Positions 7,303 to 14,942 of a DNA stretch of 34,256 nt are shown piece by piece. Under the pieces are notes generated by a model. That model saw only the letters and a program-made list of their open reading frames with translations, did not search any database and had not been told where the DNA came from. Made by a program: the position numbers and the translations under genes. Numbering within the stretch: the stretch's first letter is position 1; every line of letters starts with the position of its first letter. Origin of the DNA: Oscillospiraceae bacterium (GTDB lineage: Bacteria; Bacillota; Clostridia; Oscillospirales; Ruminococcaceae); contig CAAGCE010000225.1 in assembly GCA_900768245.1 (NCBI GenBank), forward strand, positions 1-34,256. The letters run 5' to 3'.

Positions 7303-8355
7303 TCAGTCCTCCTTTACTTTCGGAATGTTGTTCATAGCGTGTTCAAGCAGCAGATTAAGGTCGTAAGAGTGTGCGCCTACACCATTCGGAGCGGCAGCAG
7401 CCGTCGGTACAGGAGCTTTGGGTGCTTTGCTTTGTGCATAACGCTCATTAAAGCTGTCTATCTCCGGAATAGTGCGGAGATTGTTTTTGAGCCACTCTTC
7501 GATTATTTTATTCATATAATTAAATGTGACCTTTCCCGTCGCATTTATAGTTTTTTCGTAGGCATATTCCACCATTTCAATGTTAGCACCGCCTGCTGCC
7601 CAAAGGTTTACAAACTCACGTTCCTTAGGTGTAAGGCTGCGGTTAAGTCCGAGCCTTGAAACGACCTGTCCCGCAAGTGAGTAATAATTCTGGAGCTGAC
7701 GTATCTCGCTTTCAGCCTGTTCATGTGTTGAAATGCCCTTGTCATTCCATGATGCAGCGATTTTTTCAACGAAGCCGATATTAGCCTTTCCGATAGATTT
7801 GCAGAAATCAACTATCATAAGAATAATATCCGTACCCATGGAATAATAATCATGCATCCAGATAAGAGTACGCTGCTCGGTATTTGTGAGTACCTTTCCG
7901 AAAAGGGTCTCTGTGCCTTTCATAAGGAATTCGACCTCTTTGGATTCGTTTATACGCTGAGCTATCTCCTTTGGAGAAAGCATTTTGGTAGAGCGTTCCA
8001 TATTTCGCTGAGCGGACATTTCCGCAGGCTTTTGAGCAGGTGTTTCAGCAGGTGCAGCCTTGTTTTCAGCAGTTGCGACCGATACCTTTTCCGGCTGAAT
8101 GACCTTGTCCGAACGGCATATGACGCCTACCTGTTCCCAGTATGACAAAGCGTCCTCAACGTCCTCATCGCTCATCATCTTGTCAAGCCCCGCAGCAATA
8201 TCGGCAGCGGAGTCGGAGGAAATGCATTTATGCCTTAATATGTAAAGCAAAACCTTTACAGCTTTGCCGTTTGCAAGCTTTATATAATCGTCAACAATGC
8301 AGTCAGGTACAGCGAAAGCACCGTCTGCAATGCTCCAGTTAATCTTGTAATTCAT
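7303..8355 (-). CDS. DnaD-domain replication initiation protein
   Basis: The 350-residue protein belongs to the DnaD/DnaB primosome group of Firmicutes, which binds and remodels DNA and recruits the helicase-loader complex. The N-terminal 90 residues look like a winged-helix domain (YIKLANGKAVKVLLYILRH). A low-complexity Ala/Pro/Glu linker follows (about 95-120). Two DnaD C-terminal type domains then occur: one ending in the signature FVEKIAASWNDKGIST (about residue 208) and a second ending in FNYMNKIIEEWLKNN (about residue 293). Two copies are typical of the clostridial type. A further Pro/Ala-rich stretch and a short tail end the protein. Its position directly before a DnaI-like loader supports the primosome role. 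AGGTG ends ten bases before the ATG. Confidence 0.88.
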   Translation of the reverse strand: MNYKINWSIADGAFAVPDCIVDDYIKLANGKAVKVLLYILRHKCISSDSAADIAAGLDKMMSDEDVEDALSYWEQVGVICRSDKVIQPEKVSVATAENKAAPAETPAQKPAEMSAQRNMERSTKMLSPKEIAQRINESKEVEFLMKGTETLFGKVLTNTEQRTLIWMHDYYSMGTDIILMIVDFCKSIGKANIGFVEKIAASWNDKGISTHEQAESEIRQLQNYYSLAGQVVSRLGLNRSLTPKEREFVNLWAAGGANIEMVEYAYEKTINATGKVTFNYMNKIIEEWLKNNLRTIPEIDSFNERYAQSKAPKAPVPTAAAAPNGVGAHSYDLNLLLEHAMNNIPKVKED

Positions 8356-8377
8356 TTAAATAATACACCTCAGAATC

Positions 8378-8386
8378 ATTATAACA
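8378..8386 (-). promoter_or_regulatory. Extended -10 promoter for the primosome pair
   Basis: On the minus strand TGT-TATAAT lies at 8386-8378, about 23 bases before the DnaD-domain start codon. No clear -35 is visible, which an extended -10 can tolerate. It is nearly back to back with the divergent promoter at 8414-8442. Confidence 0.38.
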
Positions 8387-8413
8387 TATATTTTATAAAA
8401 ATGCACTACTATC

Positions 8414-8442
8414 TTGACCAAAAATATTTTTTGTGGTATTCT
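8414..8442 (+). promoter_or_regulatory. Sigma-A promoter for the membrane-anchored protein gene
   Basis: TTGACC (8414-8419), 17-base spacer, TATTCT (8437-8442), about 40 bases before the start codon at 8482. It is divergent from the primosome promoter. Confidence 0.6.
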
Positions 8443-8481
8443 TTTTGTGTGGTGAAAAACAAAGTCGAAAGGAACAGAGCT

Positions 8482-9063
8482 ATGTCTGAAAATGAAATAA
8501 AAATTGAAGAAACCGAGGAGCAGGTAGAAGAGGAAGCTCCCGTGCATGAGCCAAAACAGAATTATGTGTTTTATACAATAGTGTCCGTACTGCTGTTTTT
8601 TGCACTTTATTTCGGATACAGATTTGCCGTGAGCAAGCTTTTCAGAGATTACACGATGAAGGTGGACGGCTCGGCATTTTCTGCGGAGCAGCTTGAAAAC
8701 ATAAAAGAATTTGCGGAAATAGACAGTGATAATATATCTGACGTCCGCCTTGAACGTGTGAACAATAAAAGCACAGTCTTTATAACATATAAGGATATAG
8801 GCGATCCTGAGGAGTTTGCGGAAAATGTTATAATGTATGAATACGGAAATATCGCTGAGGATATTCGTACAGAGATCTATCCCCACGGCGACCGTACCGT
8901 TGAATATGTTTTTGCAGACAGCTATGTAAATATAGATGACCCGACAGTTTATTGTATGATATATGATTATAACGGGGAAACCTATGCGCAGTTCCGCTCG
9001 GAAAATATTACCTCGGAAATATCAGCACTTTTTATGGGTGCGGAAAAAATTTATAAAGAATAA
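8482..9063 (+). CDS. Unrecognised membrane-anchored protein with extracytoplasmic domain
   Basis: I do not recognise this 193-residue protein. It begins with a very acidic stretch (residues 1-25, rich in Glu), then one hydrophobic helix at about 28-50, then a soluble domain of about 140 residues with mixed alpha/beta character (for example VDGSAFSAEQLENIKEF and STVFITYKDIGDPEEF). The topology should be N-in with the domain outside. No cysteines suited to lipid attachment and no catalytic motif are evident. ATG 8482 follows GAAAGGAAC; the frame is open upstream to 8401 but that stretch covers the promoter. It is a single-gene unit with its own promoter and terminator, between the primosome genes and the tmk operon, so the context gives no function. 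Confidence 0.75.
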   Translation: MSENEIKIEETEEQVEEEAPVHEPKQNYVFYTIVSVLLFFALYFGYRFAVSKLFRDYTMKVDGSAFSAEQLENIKEFAEIDSDNISDVRLERVNNKSTVFITYKDIGDPEEFAENVIMYEYGNIAEDIRTEIYPHGDRTVEYVFADSYVNIDDPTVYCMIYDYNGETYAQFRSENITSEISALFMGAEKIYKE

Positions 9064-9068
9064 TTTTT

Positions 9069-9110
9069 ATCGGTGCAGTGTATTTTTGTGCAATGCACCG
9101 ATTATTTTTT
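9069..9110 (+). terminator. Rho-independent terminator after the membrane-anchored protein gene
   Basis: ATCGGTGCA (9069-9077) pairs with TGCACCGAT (9094-9102) with a 16-base loop, followed by TATTTTTT. It starts six bases after the stop codon at 9061-9063. Confidence 0.85.
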
Positions 9111-9125
9111 GTTGCGGTTTATCTA

Positions 9126-9154
9126 TTGACGGTTGTATATATAAATGGTATAAT
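9126..9154 (+). promoter_or_regulatory. Sigma-A promoter of the tmk operon
   Basis: TTGACG (9126-9131), 17-base spacer, TATAAT (9149-9154). Transcription would start near 9161, upstream of the miniature element at 9173-9333, making that element part of the tmk leader. This is one of the best promoter matches in the window. Confidence 0.65.
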
Positions 9155-9172
9155 TAGATGATTGTATATTTA

Positions 9173-9333
9173 GAACCTGTCTTCATAAGAAATGTGTGCG
9201 GTTTTTCGAGCATAATTTTGTTGCAGACAAGGCAAAAATCCGCAGGCGGGCTGTCGCTCGGCAAGAAATTTTAACGCAGTCTGCGGCAAAATTTGCCGAA
9301 AAGACGTGCATATATGCTTGTAAAGACAGGTTC
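9173..9333 (+). mobile_element. Miniature inverted-repeat element, copy A (161 bp)
   Basis: The ends are perfect 11-base inverted repeats: GAACCTGTCTT (9173-9183) and AAGACAGGTTC (9323-9333). TTA flanks both sides (9170-9172 and 9334-9336), consistent with a three-base target duplication. It is about 94% identical to the reverse complement of copy B (14731-14891), which has exactly the same length. It has no coding capacity and is rich in inverted repeats, including a five-pair stem around TGTC near 9247-9260. This is what is expected of a non-autonomous element moved by a transposase encoded elsewhere. It sits between the tmk promoter and start codon. Confidence 0.8.
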
Positions 9334-9359
9334 TTATGTGATGAGGTTGTTAAAATAGA

Positions 9360-10022
9360 ATGAAAAGCAAATTGATCGTTATTGACGGACTTGACGGAAG
9401 CGGAAAAACTACTCAGTTTGACATTATATCTAAACTTCTTGAAGAAAAGCACGATGTAAAGGCTATAAGCTTTCCTGAATATGATAAACCATCATCGGCT
9501 CTTGTTAAAATGTACCTGAACGGCGAGATCGCAAAAAATGCCGCAGAGGTAAATGCATACGCCGCTTCAAGCTTTTACGCAGTTGACAGATATGCAAGCT
9601 ATAAGATTTATTGGGAAGAAAACTATAAAAACGGCGATGTTATCCTTGCAAGCAGATATGTTTCGTCCAATGCGATACATCAGATGGGCAAACTGCCTGA
9701 AAATGAATGGGACGACTATCTTAAATGGCTTGAAGATTATGAATATGGCAAGCTTGGACTTCCTCGTCCCGACTGTGTGATATTCCTTGATATGCCCGTT
9801 GAGATCTCCCAGCGTCTTATGACATCACGCTATAACGGCGACGAAAGCAAAAAGGATATTCACGAAGCAAATGTGGAATATCTTAAAGGCTGCCGCCGAA
9901 CAGCTTTGTATGCTGCGGGAAAATGCGGCTGGCATATTGTTGAATGCAGCGGCGGAGATGAACCGCTCAGCGTTAAAGCCATTACGGATAAAATTATGTA
10001 TATTATCAATAAAACTATATGA
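9360..10022 (+). CDS. tmk: Thymidylate (dTMP) kinase
   Basis: The enzyme phosphorylates dTMP to dTDP with ATP, the step before dTTP. The 220-residue protein shows the P-loop GLDGSGKTT at residues 10-18, the DRYASY stretch and ILASRYVSSN of the nucleotide-binding core, and PDCVIFLDMPVEIS before the lid region. It is slightly longer than usual and somewhat divergent: the lid (about 145-165) has the insertion-like YNGDESKKDIHE. A GAGG 13 bases before the ATG is a weak, distant ribosome site. It is the first gene of an operon running to 14730 and lies 26 bases after a mobile-element copy that forms most of its leader. Confidence 0.88.
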   Translation: MKSKLIVIDGLDGSGKTTQFDIISKLLEEKHDVKAISFPEYDKPSSALVKMYLNGEIAKNAAEVNAYAASSFYAVDRYASYKIYWEENYKNGDVILASRYVSSNAIHQMGKLPENEWDDYLKWLEDYEYGKLGLPRPDCVIFLDMPVEISQRLMTSRYNGDESKKDIHEANVEYLKGCRRTALYAAGKCGWHIVECSGGDEPLSVKAITDKIMYIINKTI

Positions 10023-10053
10023 TCGGTTTCCTAAAAGGAGCATAAAATACACA

Positions 10054-10935
10054 ATGTTTGATTTCAGAAAAATTGAATTGAGCGATAAAGATTGGATAAA
10101 GGAGCTGCTTGCAAAATCTGATTTCCGCGGCTGCGAATATTCATTTGCAAACAATCTGGCGTGGAACAGACATTATGAAACCAAGATATGCAGATATAAG
10201 GACTTTTATATCTCAGGTTCAAGAAAAGAAGGACTTTATTTTACTTTCCCCGCAGGTGAGGGTGATTACAAGGAGCTTTTCACCGAGTTGAGAAAATATG
10301 CTGCCGAAAGCAACAGTCCTCTGGTAATTTCGTCCGTCACACCCGAAGAGCTTCCTATATTTGAAGAGTATTTCCCCGATGAGTATACCGTTTCAAGCGA
10401 CCCTGCCGATTATGATTATGTTTACAGGGCAGAAAATCTCCGTGAGCTTGCAGGAAAAAAGTATCACGGAAAACGTAATCATCTGAAAAGGTTTTACGAA
10501 AACAACTGGTCATATAACGTTATGACCGAAGCTGACTTTGACGAATGTATCGAGTTTGCCGTAAAAACCTATAATGACAGCAACGCATATGACAATGAGT
10601 CAAGCGTAGGCGAGCAGTTTGCGATAAATACCTTCTTCAATTATTTTAATGAGCTTGAGCTTATGGGCGGAGTGATAAGAGTAGATGGAAAGGTAGAAGG
10701 CTTTACAATCGGCAGCCGTATCAATTCCGATACAATGGATACCCATATTGAAAAGGCAAACAGCAAAATAAACGGTGCATACACAGCTGTTATGAACGAA
10801 TTTGCAAAGTCTGCGTCCAATGATTTCACCTATATCAACCGTGAAGAGGATCTTGGCATTGAAGGACTCAGACGCTCAAAGCGTTCCTATTATCCCGAAT
10901 TTCAGATAGTAAAAAACGTAGTTACATTTAAGTAA
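10054..10935 (+). CDS. DUF2156 (phosphatidylglycerol lysyltransferase C-terminal-like) protein
   Basis: The 293-residue protein looks like a stand-alone GNAT-fold domain of the DUF2156 family, related to the catalytic half of MprF and to FemX-type aminoacyl transferases, but without the membrane flippase part. Telling stretches are FDFRKIELSDKDWI at the start, SFANNLAWNRHY, YVYRAENLRELAGKKYHGK and NRNHLKRF-like residues near 140-150, and the end YINREEDLGIEGLRRSK with SYYPEF. The substrate cannot be told from sequence. I chose ATG 10054 behind AAAAGGAG; the frame is open upstream inside tmk but without a ribosome site. It is in the tmk operon, 31 bases after tmk. Confidence 0.85.
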   Translation: MFDFRKIELSDKDWIKELLAKSDFRGCEYSFANNLAWNRHYETKICRYKDFYISGSRKEGLYFTFPAGEGDYKELFTELRKYAAESNSPLVISSVTPEELPIFEEYFPDEYTVSSDPADYDYVYRAENLRELAGKKYHGKRNHLKRFYENNWSYNVMTEADFDECIEFAVKTYNDSNAYDNESSVGEQFAINTFFNYFNELELMGGVIRVDGKVEGFTIGSRINSDTMDTHIEKANSKINGAYTAVMNEFAKSASNDFTYINREEDLGIEGLRRSKRSYYPEFQIVKNVVTFK

Positions 10936-10973
10936 AGTGTGATAGCTTTACAGACAGGAAAGGACATAAAAAT

Positions 10974-11516
10974 ATGATCTATGCATTTTTGGCAAATGGT
11001 TTTGAAGAAATAGAAGCAATTACAATTATTGATATACTCCGCCGTGCGGAAAAGGAAGTTATCACAGTAGGCATCGGAGATAATATTATCAGAGGTGCAC
11101 ACGGTATGGTAGTTGTTGCTGATACGCAGGACAATATGATAGAGCTTGACGATAAGCTGGAAATGATATTCCTTCCGGGAGGAATGCCGGGAACTCTTAA
11201 CCTTGAAAGATCAGCTGTCGTACAGTCTGCGATAGACTACTGCGTTGAAAATGATAAATATATTGCTGCAATTTGTGCCGCACCGTCTATACTCGGACAT
11301 AAGGGTATCCTTGACGGAAAGAAAGCCTGCTGCTATCCCGGATTTGAGCAGGAGCTCAAAGGTGCAGATGTTAATTATGATGCAGTTAATGCTGACGGAA
11401 AGATCGTTACTTCAAGAGGTGCAGGTACTGCAATAAAGCTTGCGCTTAAACTTGTGGAGCTTTTCACTTCACCTGAACGCAGCAAATTAATGGGAGATTC
11501 GCTTGTATGCCTGTAA
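10974..11516 (+). CDS. DJ-1/PfpI family protein
   Basis: This 180-residue protein belongs to the DJ-1/YajL branch of the DJ-1/PfpI superfamily, cytosolic proteins linked to methylglyoxal detoxification or repair of glycated molecules. The nucleophile elbow is AAICAAP with Cys101, and the supporting acid is Glu14 in FEEIEA. FLPGGMPGTLNL and TSRGAGTA are further family marks. The position of the human DJ-1 active-site-adjacent His126 is occupied by Tyr in ACCYPGFE, as far as I can align by eye. GGAAAGGA precedes the ATG. The stop overlaps the start of the next gene by ten bases, indicating coupling. Confidence 0.9.
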   Translation: MIYAFLANGFEEIEAITIIDILRRAEKEVITVGIGDNIIRGAHGMVVVADTQDNMIELDDKLEMIFLPGGMPGTLNLERSAVVQSAIDYCVENDKYIAAICAAPSILGHKGILDGKKACCYPGFEQELKGADVNYDAVNADGKIVTSRGAGTAIKLALKLVELFTSPERSKLMGDSLVCL

Positions 11517-12112
11517 GCCCTGAAAAAAACAGATTTGATATAAGAGAGCATAAGAAACAGCTCCGTGCAAAATTCAAACAGCTTCGCATTGATATGACAG
11601 ACGAGGTGAAGCAAAAGCTTGATGAAAGCATTGCAAAGCGTTTTCTGAGCCTTAAAATTTATAAGGAATGTAAAACGCTGCTCTCATATGTTTCAACAGC
11701 TATTGAAGTTGATACTATGCAGATAATTTCAGCTGCCCTTGCCGACGGAAAAAAGGTCGCTGTGCCAAAATGCGTTGACGGTACAAGGGATATGATCTTT
11801 TATGTTATAAAATCAACAGATGACCTTGAATCGGGAGCATTTTCGGTGCTTGAGCCTGTCCCCGAAAGATGTGACGAACTGACCGAATTTGACGGAGCGG
11901 TGTGTATAGTTCCTGCCCTTGCCTATGATATGGACGGTTTCCGTCTTGGCTATGGAAAAGGCTATTATGACAGATTCCTTTCGGCTCATAAGGGACTTTA
12001 TAATGTTGGAGTAGAGTATTGCTGCTGTACAGTCCCTAAGCTGATAAGAGGAAGATTTGACATTGCCGCACAAATGCTGGTTACAGAAAAATATACGAAA
12101 AAACTAAGCTGA
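11507..12112 (+). CDS. 5-formyltetrahydrofolate cyclo-ligase
   Basis: The enzyme converts 5-formyl-THF to 5,10-methenyl-THF with ATP, returning the storage form of folate to the one-carbon pool. The 201-residue protein has the usual length, the basic N-terminal KKQLRAKFKQLR, the IVPALAYD strand, and the signature GFRLGYGKGYYDRFL with the glycine-rich part at residues 148-157. It overlaps the DJ-1 gene by ten bases and is followed after 11 bases by mltG, so it lies inside the operon. The gene has several names in different species, so I leave the symbol blank. Confidence 0.92.
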   Translation: MPVSPEKNRFDIREHKKQLRAKFKQLRIDMTDEVKQKLDESIAKRFLSLKIYKECKTLLSYVSTAIEVDTMQIISAALADGKKVAVPKCVDGTRDMIFYVIKSTDDLESGAFSVLEPVPERCDELTEFDGAVCIVPALAYDMDGFRLGYGKGYYDRFLSAHKGLYNVGVEYCCCTVPKLIRGRFDIAAQMLVTEKYTKKLS

Positions 12113-12123
12113 GGAGGGTGCAA

Positions 12124-13479
12124 ATGGATAACAAGGATATGGAAAACAGCTCTGCGTCCCTTGATGACATTTTAAATAGTATACCCGATGATAAAACCGG
12201 ACCCGAAGAGATTCGGAGCGAGTCTGAAATTCCCACAGAGGAAAATGCTGAACAGCCTGCTGCCGATACAGAAACAGATCCGGAAAGCGAAGCAGACAGT
12301 GCTGAACAGCCCGATACATCAGATGAAGTACAAGATGACGAGCCGAACGCAGAAAACGAAGCTGATGTTCAGGAAGAACAAGAACCCAAAGAAAAACCCC
12401 GTCCAAAGAAAAAAAGACGCAAAAAGAAAAGTCACGGACGATTTGTTTTCGGTTTGCTGCTTACAATAATTATTGTAGGCATTTCAGTTGTCTGTGCCGT
12501 GTATATACTTAAATTTTCAAAGGAACTGCTCGGTATTGATAAGTCAGATGTGGAGATAGTTGTTGAGATACCAATGAATTCCGGCACGGCTGATATTGCC
12601 GATGTGCTTTACAATGAGGGTATCATCGATAATACATATCTTTTCAGATTCTTTTCAAAGATAAAGGGTACGGACGGCACTTATGTTGCAGGACCTCATA
12701 CAATGTCGCCTAAAATGACATACGGCGATATGGTCGAAGAGCTGCAGAAGGGTGCGGTTGACGAACGTGAATCGGTAGATATAGTTTTCCCGGAGGGAAT
12801 AACTCTTTTTGATGCGGCGCATAAGCTTGAAGATAAGGGTGTGTGCGGTGCAGATGAGTTTATCCGTGCGTTCAATACCTCCGATTACGGCTTTGATTTT
12901 GAAGAAAAGGTAAAGGTAAGCTCCCTTAAATTTTATAAAATGGAAGGATACCTTTTCCCCGATACATACAGCTTTTATGTTGATGAAGATGCCCGTATCG
13001 TTGCAAAGAAATTCTGCCGCAACTTTGAGGCAAAAATAACTCCCGATCTTTACGGACGAATGAACGACCTTGGTATGGATCTTGAGGAAACGCTTACTCT
13101 TGCATCAATGGTTCAGGCTGAAGCGCAAAGCGTATATGATATGAAAAGGGTAGCGTCGGTTTTCCTGAACAGACTTAATAACCCTGATGAATATCCGCTT
13201 CTCCAGTCCGACCCTACAAGAAAGTATGTTGAGGATATAATCAAGCCTAATATCGAAGTACCGTCCAAAGCAATGTTTGAAGCATATGATACCTATACAG
13301 GCGCAGGACTTCCTCCGGGACCAATATGCAACCCAGGACTTGACGCAATAAATGCGGTCCTCTATCCTGCCGAAACAGATTATTATTATTTCTGTGCAAA
13401 TGTTGAAACAGGCGAGGTGTTCTATGCAAAAACTCTTGACGAGCATAACGAGAACCTTGTTCTTGCAGGACTTGCATAA
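12124..13479 (+). CDS. mltG: Endolytic murein transglycosylase MltG
   Basis: MltG cleaves nascent peptidoglycan strands at the outer face of the membrane and helps set glycan length. The 451-residue protein has a cytoplasmic N-terminal tail of about 90 very acidic residues, a basic KKKRRKKK stretch, one membrane helix at about 107-128, and the YceG/LysM-like plus catalytic domain. The catalytic glutamate should be Glu333 in LASMVQAEAQ, matching Escherichia coli Glu218; the first Glu of the EKE motif is Gln here. GAGLPPGPICNPG and the final YYFCANVETGEVFYAKTLDEHN are typical. ATG 12124 is six bases after GAGGAGG. mltG followed by U32 genes resembles the Bacillus yrrL-yrrN-yrrO order. Confidence 0.93.
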   Translation: MDNKDMENSSASLDDILNSIPDDKTGPEEIRSESEIPTEENAEQPAADTETDPESEADSAEQPDTSDEVQDDEPNAENEADVQEEQEPKEKPRPKKKRRKKKSHGRFVFGLLLTIIIVGISVVCAVYILKFSKELLGIDKSDVEIVVEIPMNSGTADIADVLYNEGIIDNTYLFRFFSKIKGTDGTYVAGPHTMSPKMTYGDMVEELQKGAVDERESVDIVFPEGITLFDAAHKLEDKGVCGADEFIRAFNTSDYGFDFEEKVKVSSLKFYKMEGYLFPDTYSFYVDEDARIVAKKFCRNFEAKITPDLYGRMNDLGMDLEETLTLASMVQAEAQSVYDMKRVASVFLNRLNNPDEYPLLQSDPTRKYVEDIIKPNIEVPSKAMFEAYDTYTGAGLPPGPICNPGLDAINAVLYPAETDYYYFCANVETGEVFYAKTLDEHNENLVLAGLA

Positions 13480-13509
13480 AATTTTTTCAAAGCGAGGATA
13501 TAAATTTAT

Positions 13510-14730
13510 ATGGATATAAACAAACTTGAGGTTTTATCTCCCGCAGGGGATTATGAACGCTTTAAGGCTGCTATTGATTATGGCGCAGATGCAGTTTATC
13601 TCGGCGGACAGGCTTTCAGTATGAGAGCCGCACCTCAGAATTTTACTCACGAAACATTGAAATCAGCCGTTGAAGAGGCTCACGCAAAAAATGTTAAGGT
13701 ATACCTTACCTGCAATACATTGCCGAGAAATAATGAGATACCGCAGTTTCAACAGTTCATTGAAGAGGCTGTTGACAGCAAGGTCGATGCAGTTATTGTA
13801 GCAGACCTTGGACTTATGGCTCTGATAAAAAAATATGCTCCCGATATGGAGATCCATATGTCAACTCAGACAGGTATCGTAAATTATGCAACAGCAAATG
13901 AACTTTACAATATGGGCGCAAAGCGTGTGGTTCTTGCAAGAGAGCTTTCACTTGATGAAATTGCCGAGATAAGAGCAAAGACACCTGATGACCTTGATAT
14001 TGAGGTGTTTGTACACGGCGCAATGTGTATGTCATTTTCGGGAAGATGTCTGCTTTCGTCATACCTTACAAACCGTGACGCAAACAGGGGAGAATGTGCT
14101 CAGCCCTGCCGCTGGGGTTATCATCTTATGGAAGAAAAGCGTACAGATGAGTTTTACCCTATATATGAGGACGAAAAGGGAACATATATCCTTAATGCCA
14201 AGGATCTTTGTATGATAGATCATATTGACGAGCTTGCAAAAGCAGGCGTTATGAGCTATAAGATAGAGGGGCGTGCAAAGTCGTCCTACTATGTGTCAAT
14301 TGTTACTAATGCATACCATATGGCAATGGATATATACAAAAAAGACCCGGACAATTTCAAGCTTCCCGATTGGGTACGGGACGAAGTGTTCAAAGTAAGC
14401 CACAGAAAATACTGCACAGGATTTTTCTATGGACACCCTAAGGACAGCCAGTATTACGAAAACAGCGGATATATCCGTGAATATGATGTTGTTGCCATTG
14501 TTGACGAATGTAAGGACGGAAAAATATACGCAACACAGCGCAACCGTTTCTGTAAGGGTGATACAGTTGAGATAATCTCACCGGGTGAAAAGTTTGATAC
14601 AATGGTTATTGACGAGCTTTATAATGAGGAAGGCGAGCTTATCGAAAATGCAAATCACGCAATGATGAAGCTTGTTATCCCCTGCGAAAAGAGCTATCCG
14701 ACAAATGCGATTATACGAATGAAAAAGTAA
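13510..14730 (+). CDS. trhP: U32 family protein, prephenate-dependent tRNA uridine hydroxylase (TrhP-like)
   Basis: U32 proteins of the TrhP branch help make 5-hydroxyuridine at the wobble position of tRNA; older annotations call them collagenase-like peptidases. The 406-residue protein has the N-terminal LSPAGDYERFKAAIDYGADA typical of the family, a TIM-barrel-like body, and four cysteines (173, 180, 196, 200) in CMSFSGRC and GECAQPC that suit a [4Fe-4S] cluster. PYKIEGR-like YKIEGRAKSSYY follows, with a C-terminal beta-barrel ending in AIIRMKK. The TAA stop (14728-14730) coincides with the target-site triplet of mobile element copy B. It is the last gene of the tmk operon; transcription should end at 14903-14942. 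Confidence 0.85.
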   Translation: MDINKLEVLSPAGDYERFKAAIDYGADAVYLGGQAFSMRAAPQNFTHETLKSAVEEAHAKNVKVYLTCNTLPRNNEIPQFQQFIEEAVDSKVDAVIVADLGLMALIKKYAPDMEIHMSTQTGIVNYATANELYNMGAKRVVLARELSLDEIAEIRAKTPDDLDIEVFVHGAMCMSFSGRCLLSSYLTNRDANRGECAQPCRWGYHLMEEKRTDEFYPIYEDEKGTYILNAKDLCMIDHIDELAKAGVMSYKIEGRAKSSYYVSIVTNAYHMAMDIYKKDPDNFKLPDWVRDEVFKVSHRKYCTGFFYGHPKDSQYYENSGYIREYDVVAIVDECKDGKIYATQRNRFCKGDTVEIISPGEKFDTMVIDELYNEEGELIENANHAMMKLVIPCEKSYPTNAIIRMKK

Positions 14731-14891
14731 GAACCTGTCTTCACAAGCATATGCGCACGTCTTTTCGGCAAATTTTGCCGCAGGCTGCGTTAAAAATCCT
14801 TGCCGTGCGACAGCACGCCTGCGGATTTTTGCCTTGTCTGCAACAAAATTATGCTCGAAAATCCGCACACATTTCTTATGAAGAAAGGTTC
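14731..14891 (-). mobile_element. Miniature inverted-repeat element, copy B (161 bp)
   Basis: The ends are GAACCTGTCTT (14731-14741) and AAGAAAGGTTC (14881-14891), inverted repeats with one mismatch. TAA flanks both sides (14728-14730 and 14892-14894), which is the TTA of copy A in reverse orientation. Its reverse complement matches copy A with about ten substitutions and no gaps. The left flanking TAA is the stop codon of the upstream U32 gene, so the element lies at zero distance from the coding region. It has no coding capacity. Internal stems include AAAAATCC/GGATTTTT and GTGC/GCAC around TGTC. Confidence 0.8.
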
Positions 14892-14902
14892 TAACATAAT
14901 TA

Positions 14903-14942
14903 CTCCTCTGCAGTAATAAAATTATTGCGGAGGGGATTTTTT
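14903..14942 (+). terminator. Terminator hairpin overlapping the next gene's ribosome binding site
   Basis: A 15-pair stem with three G-U pairs (14903-14917 with 14921-14935) closes a three-base AAA loop and is followed by A and six T. It should end the tmk operon transcript. The 3' arm contains GGAGGGG (14929-14935), the ribosome site for the ATG at 14943, so any transcript that reads through would have this site buried in the stem. Confidence 0.78.

Noticed and set aside
8356..8886. A 176-codon hydrophobic minus-strand frame
   Set aside because: It covers the divergent promoter region and the antisense of the membrane-anchored protein gene; it has no ribosome site and its hydrophobicity comes from reading AT-rich DNA backwards.
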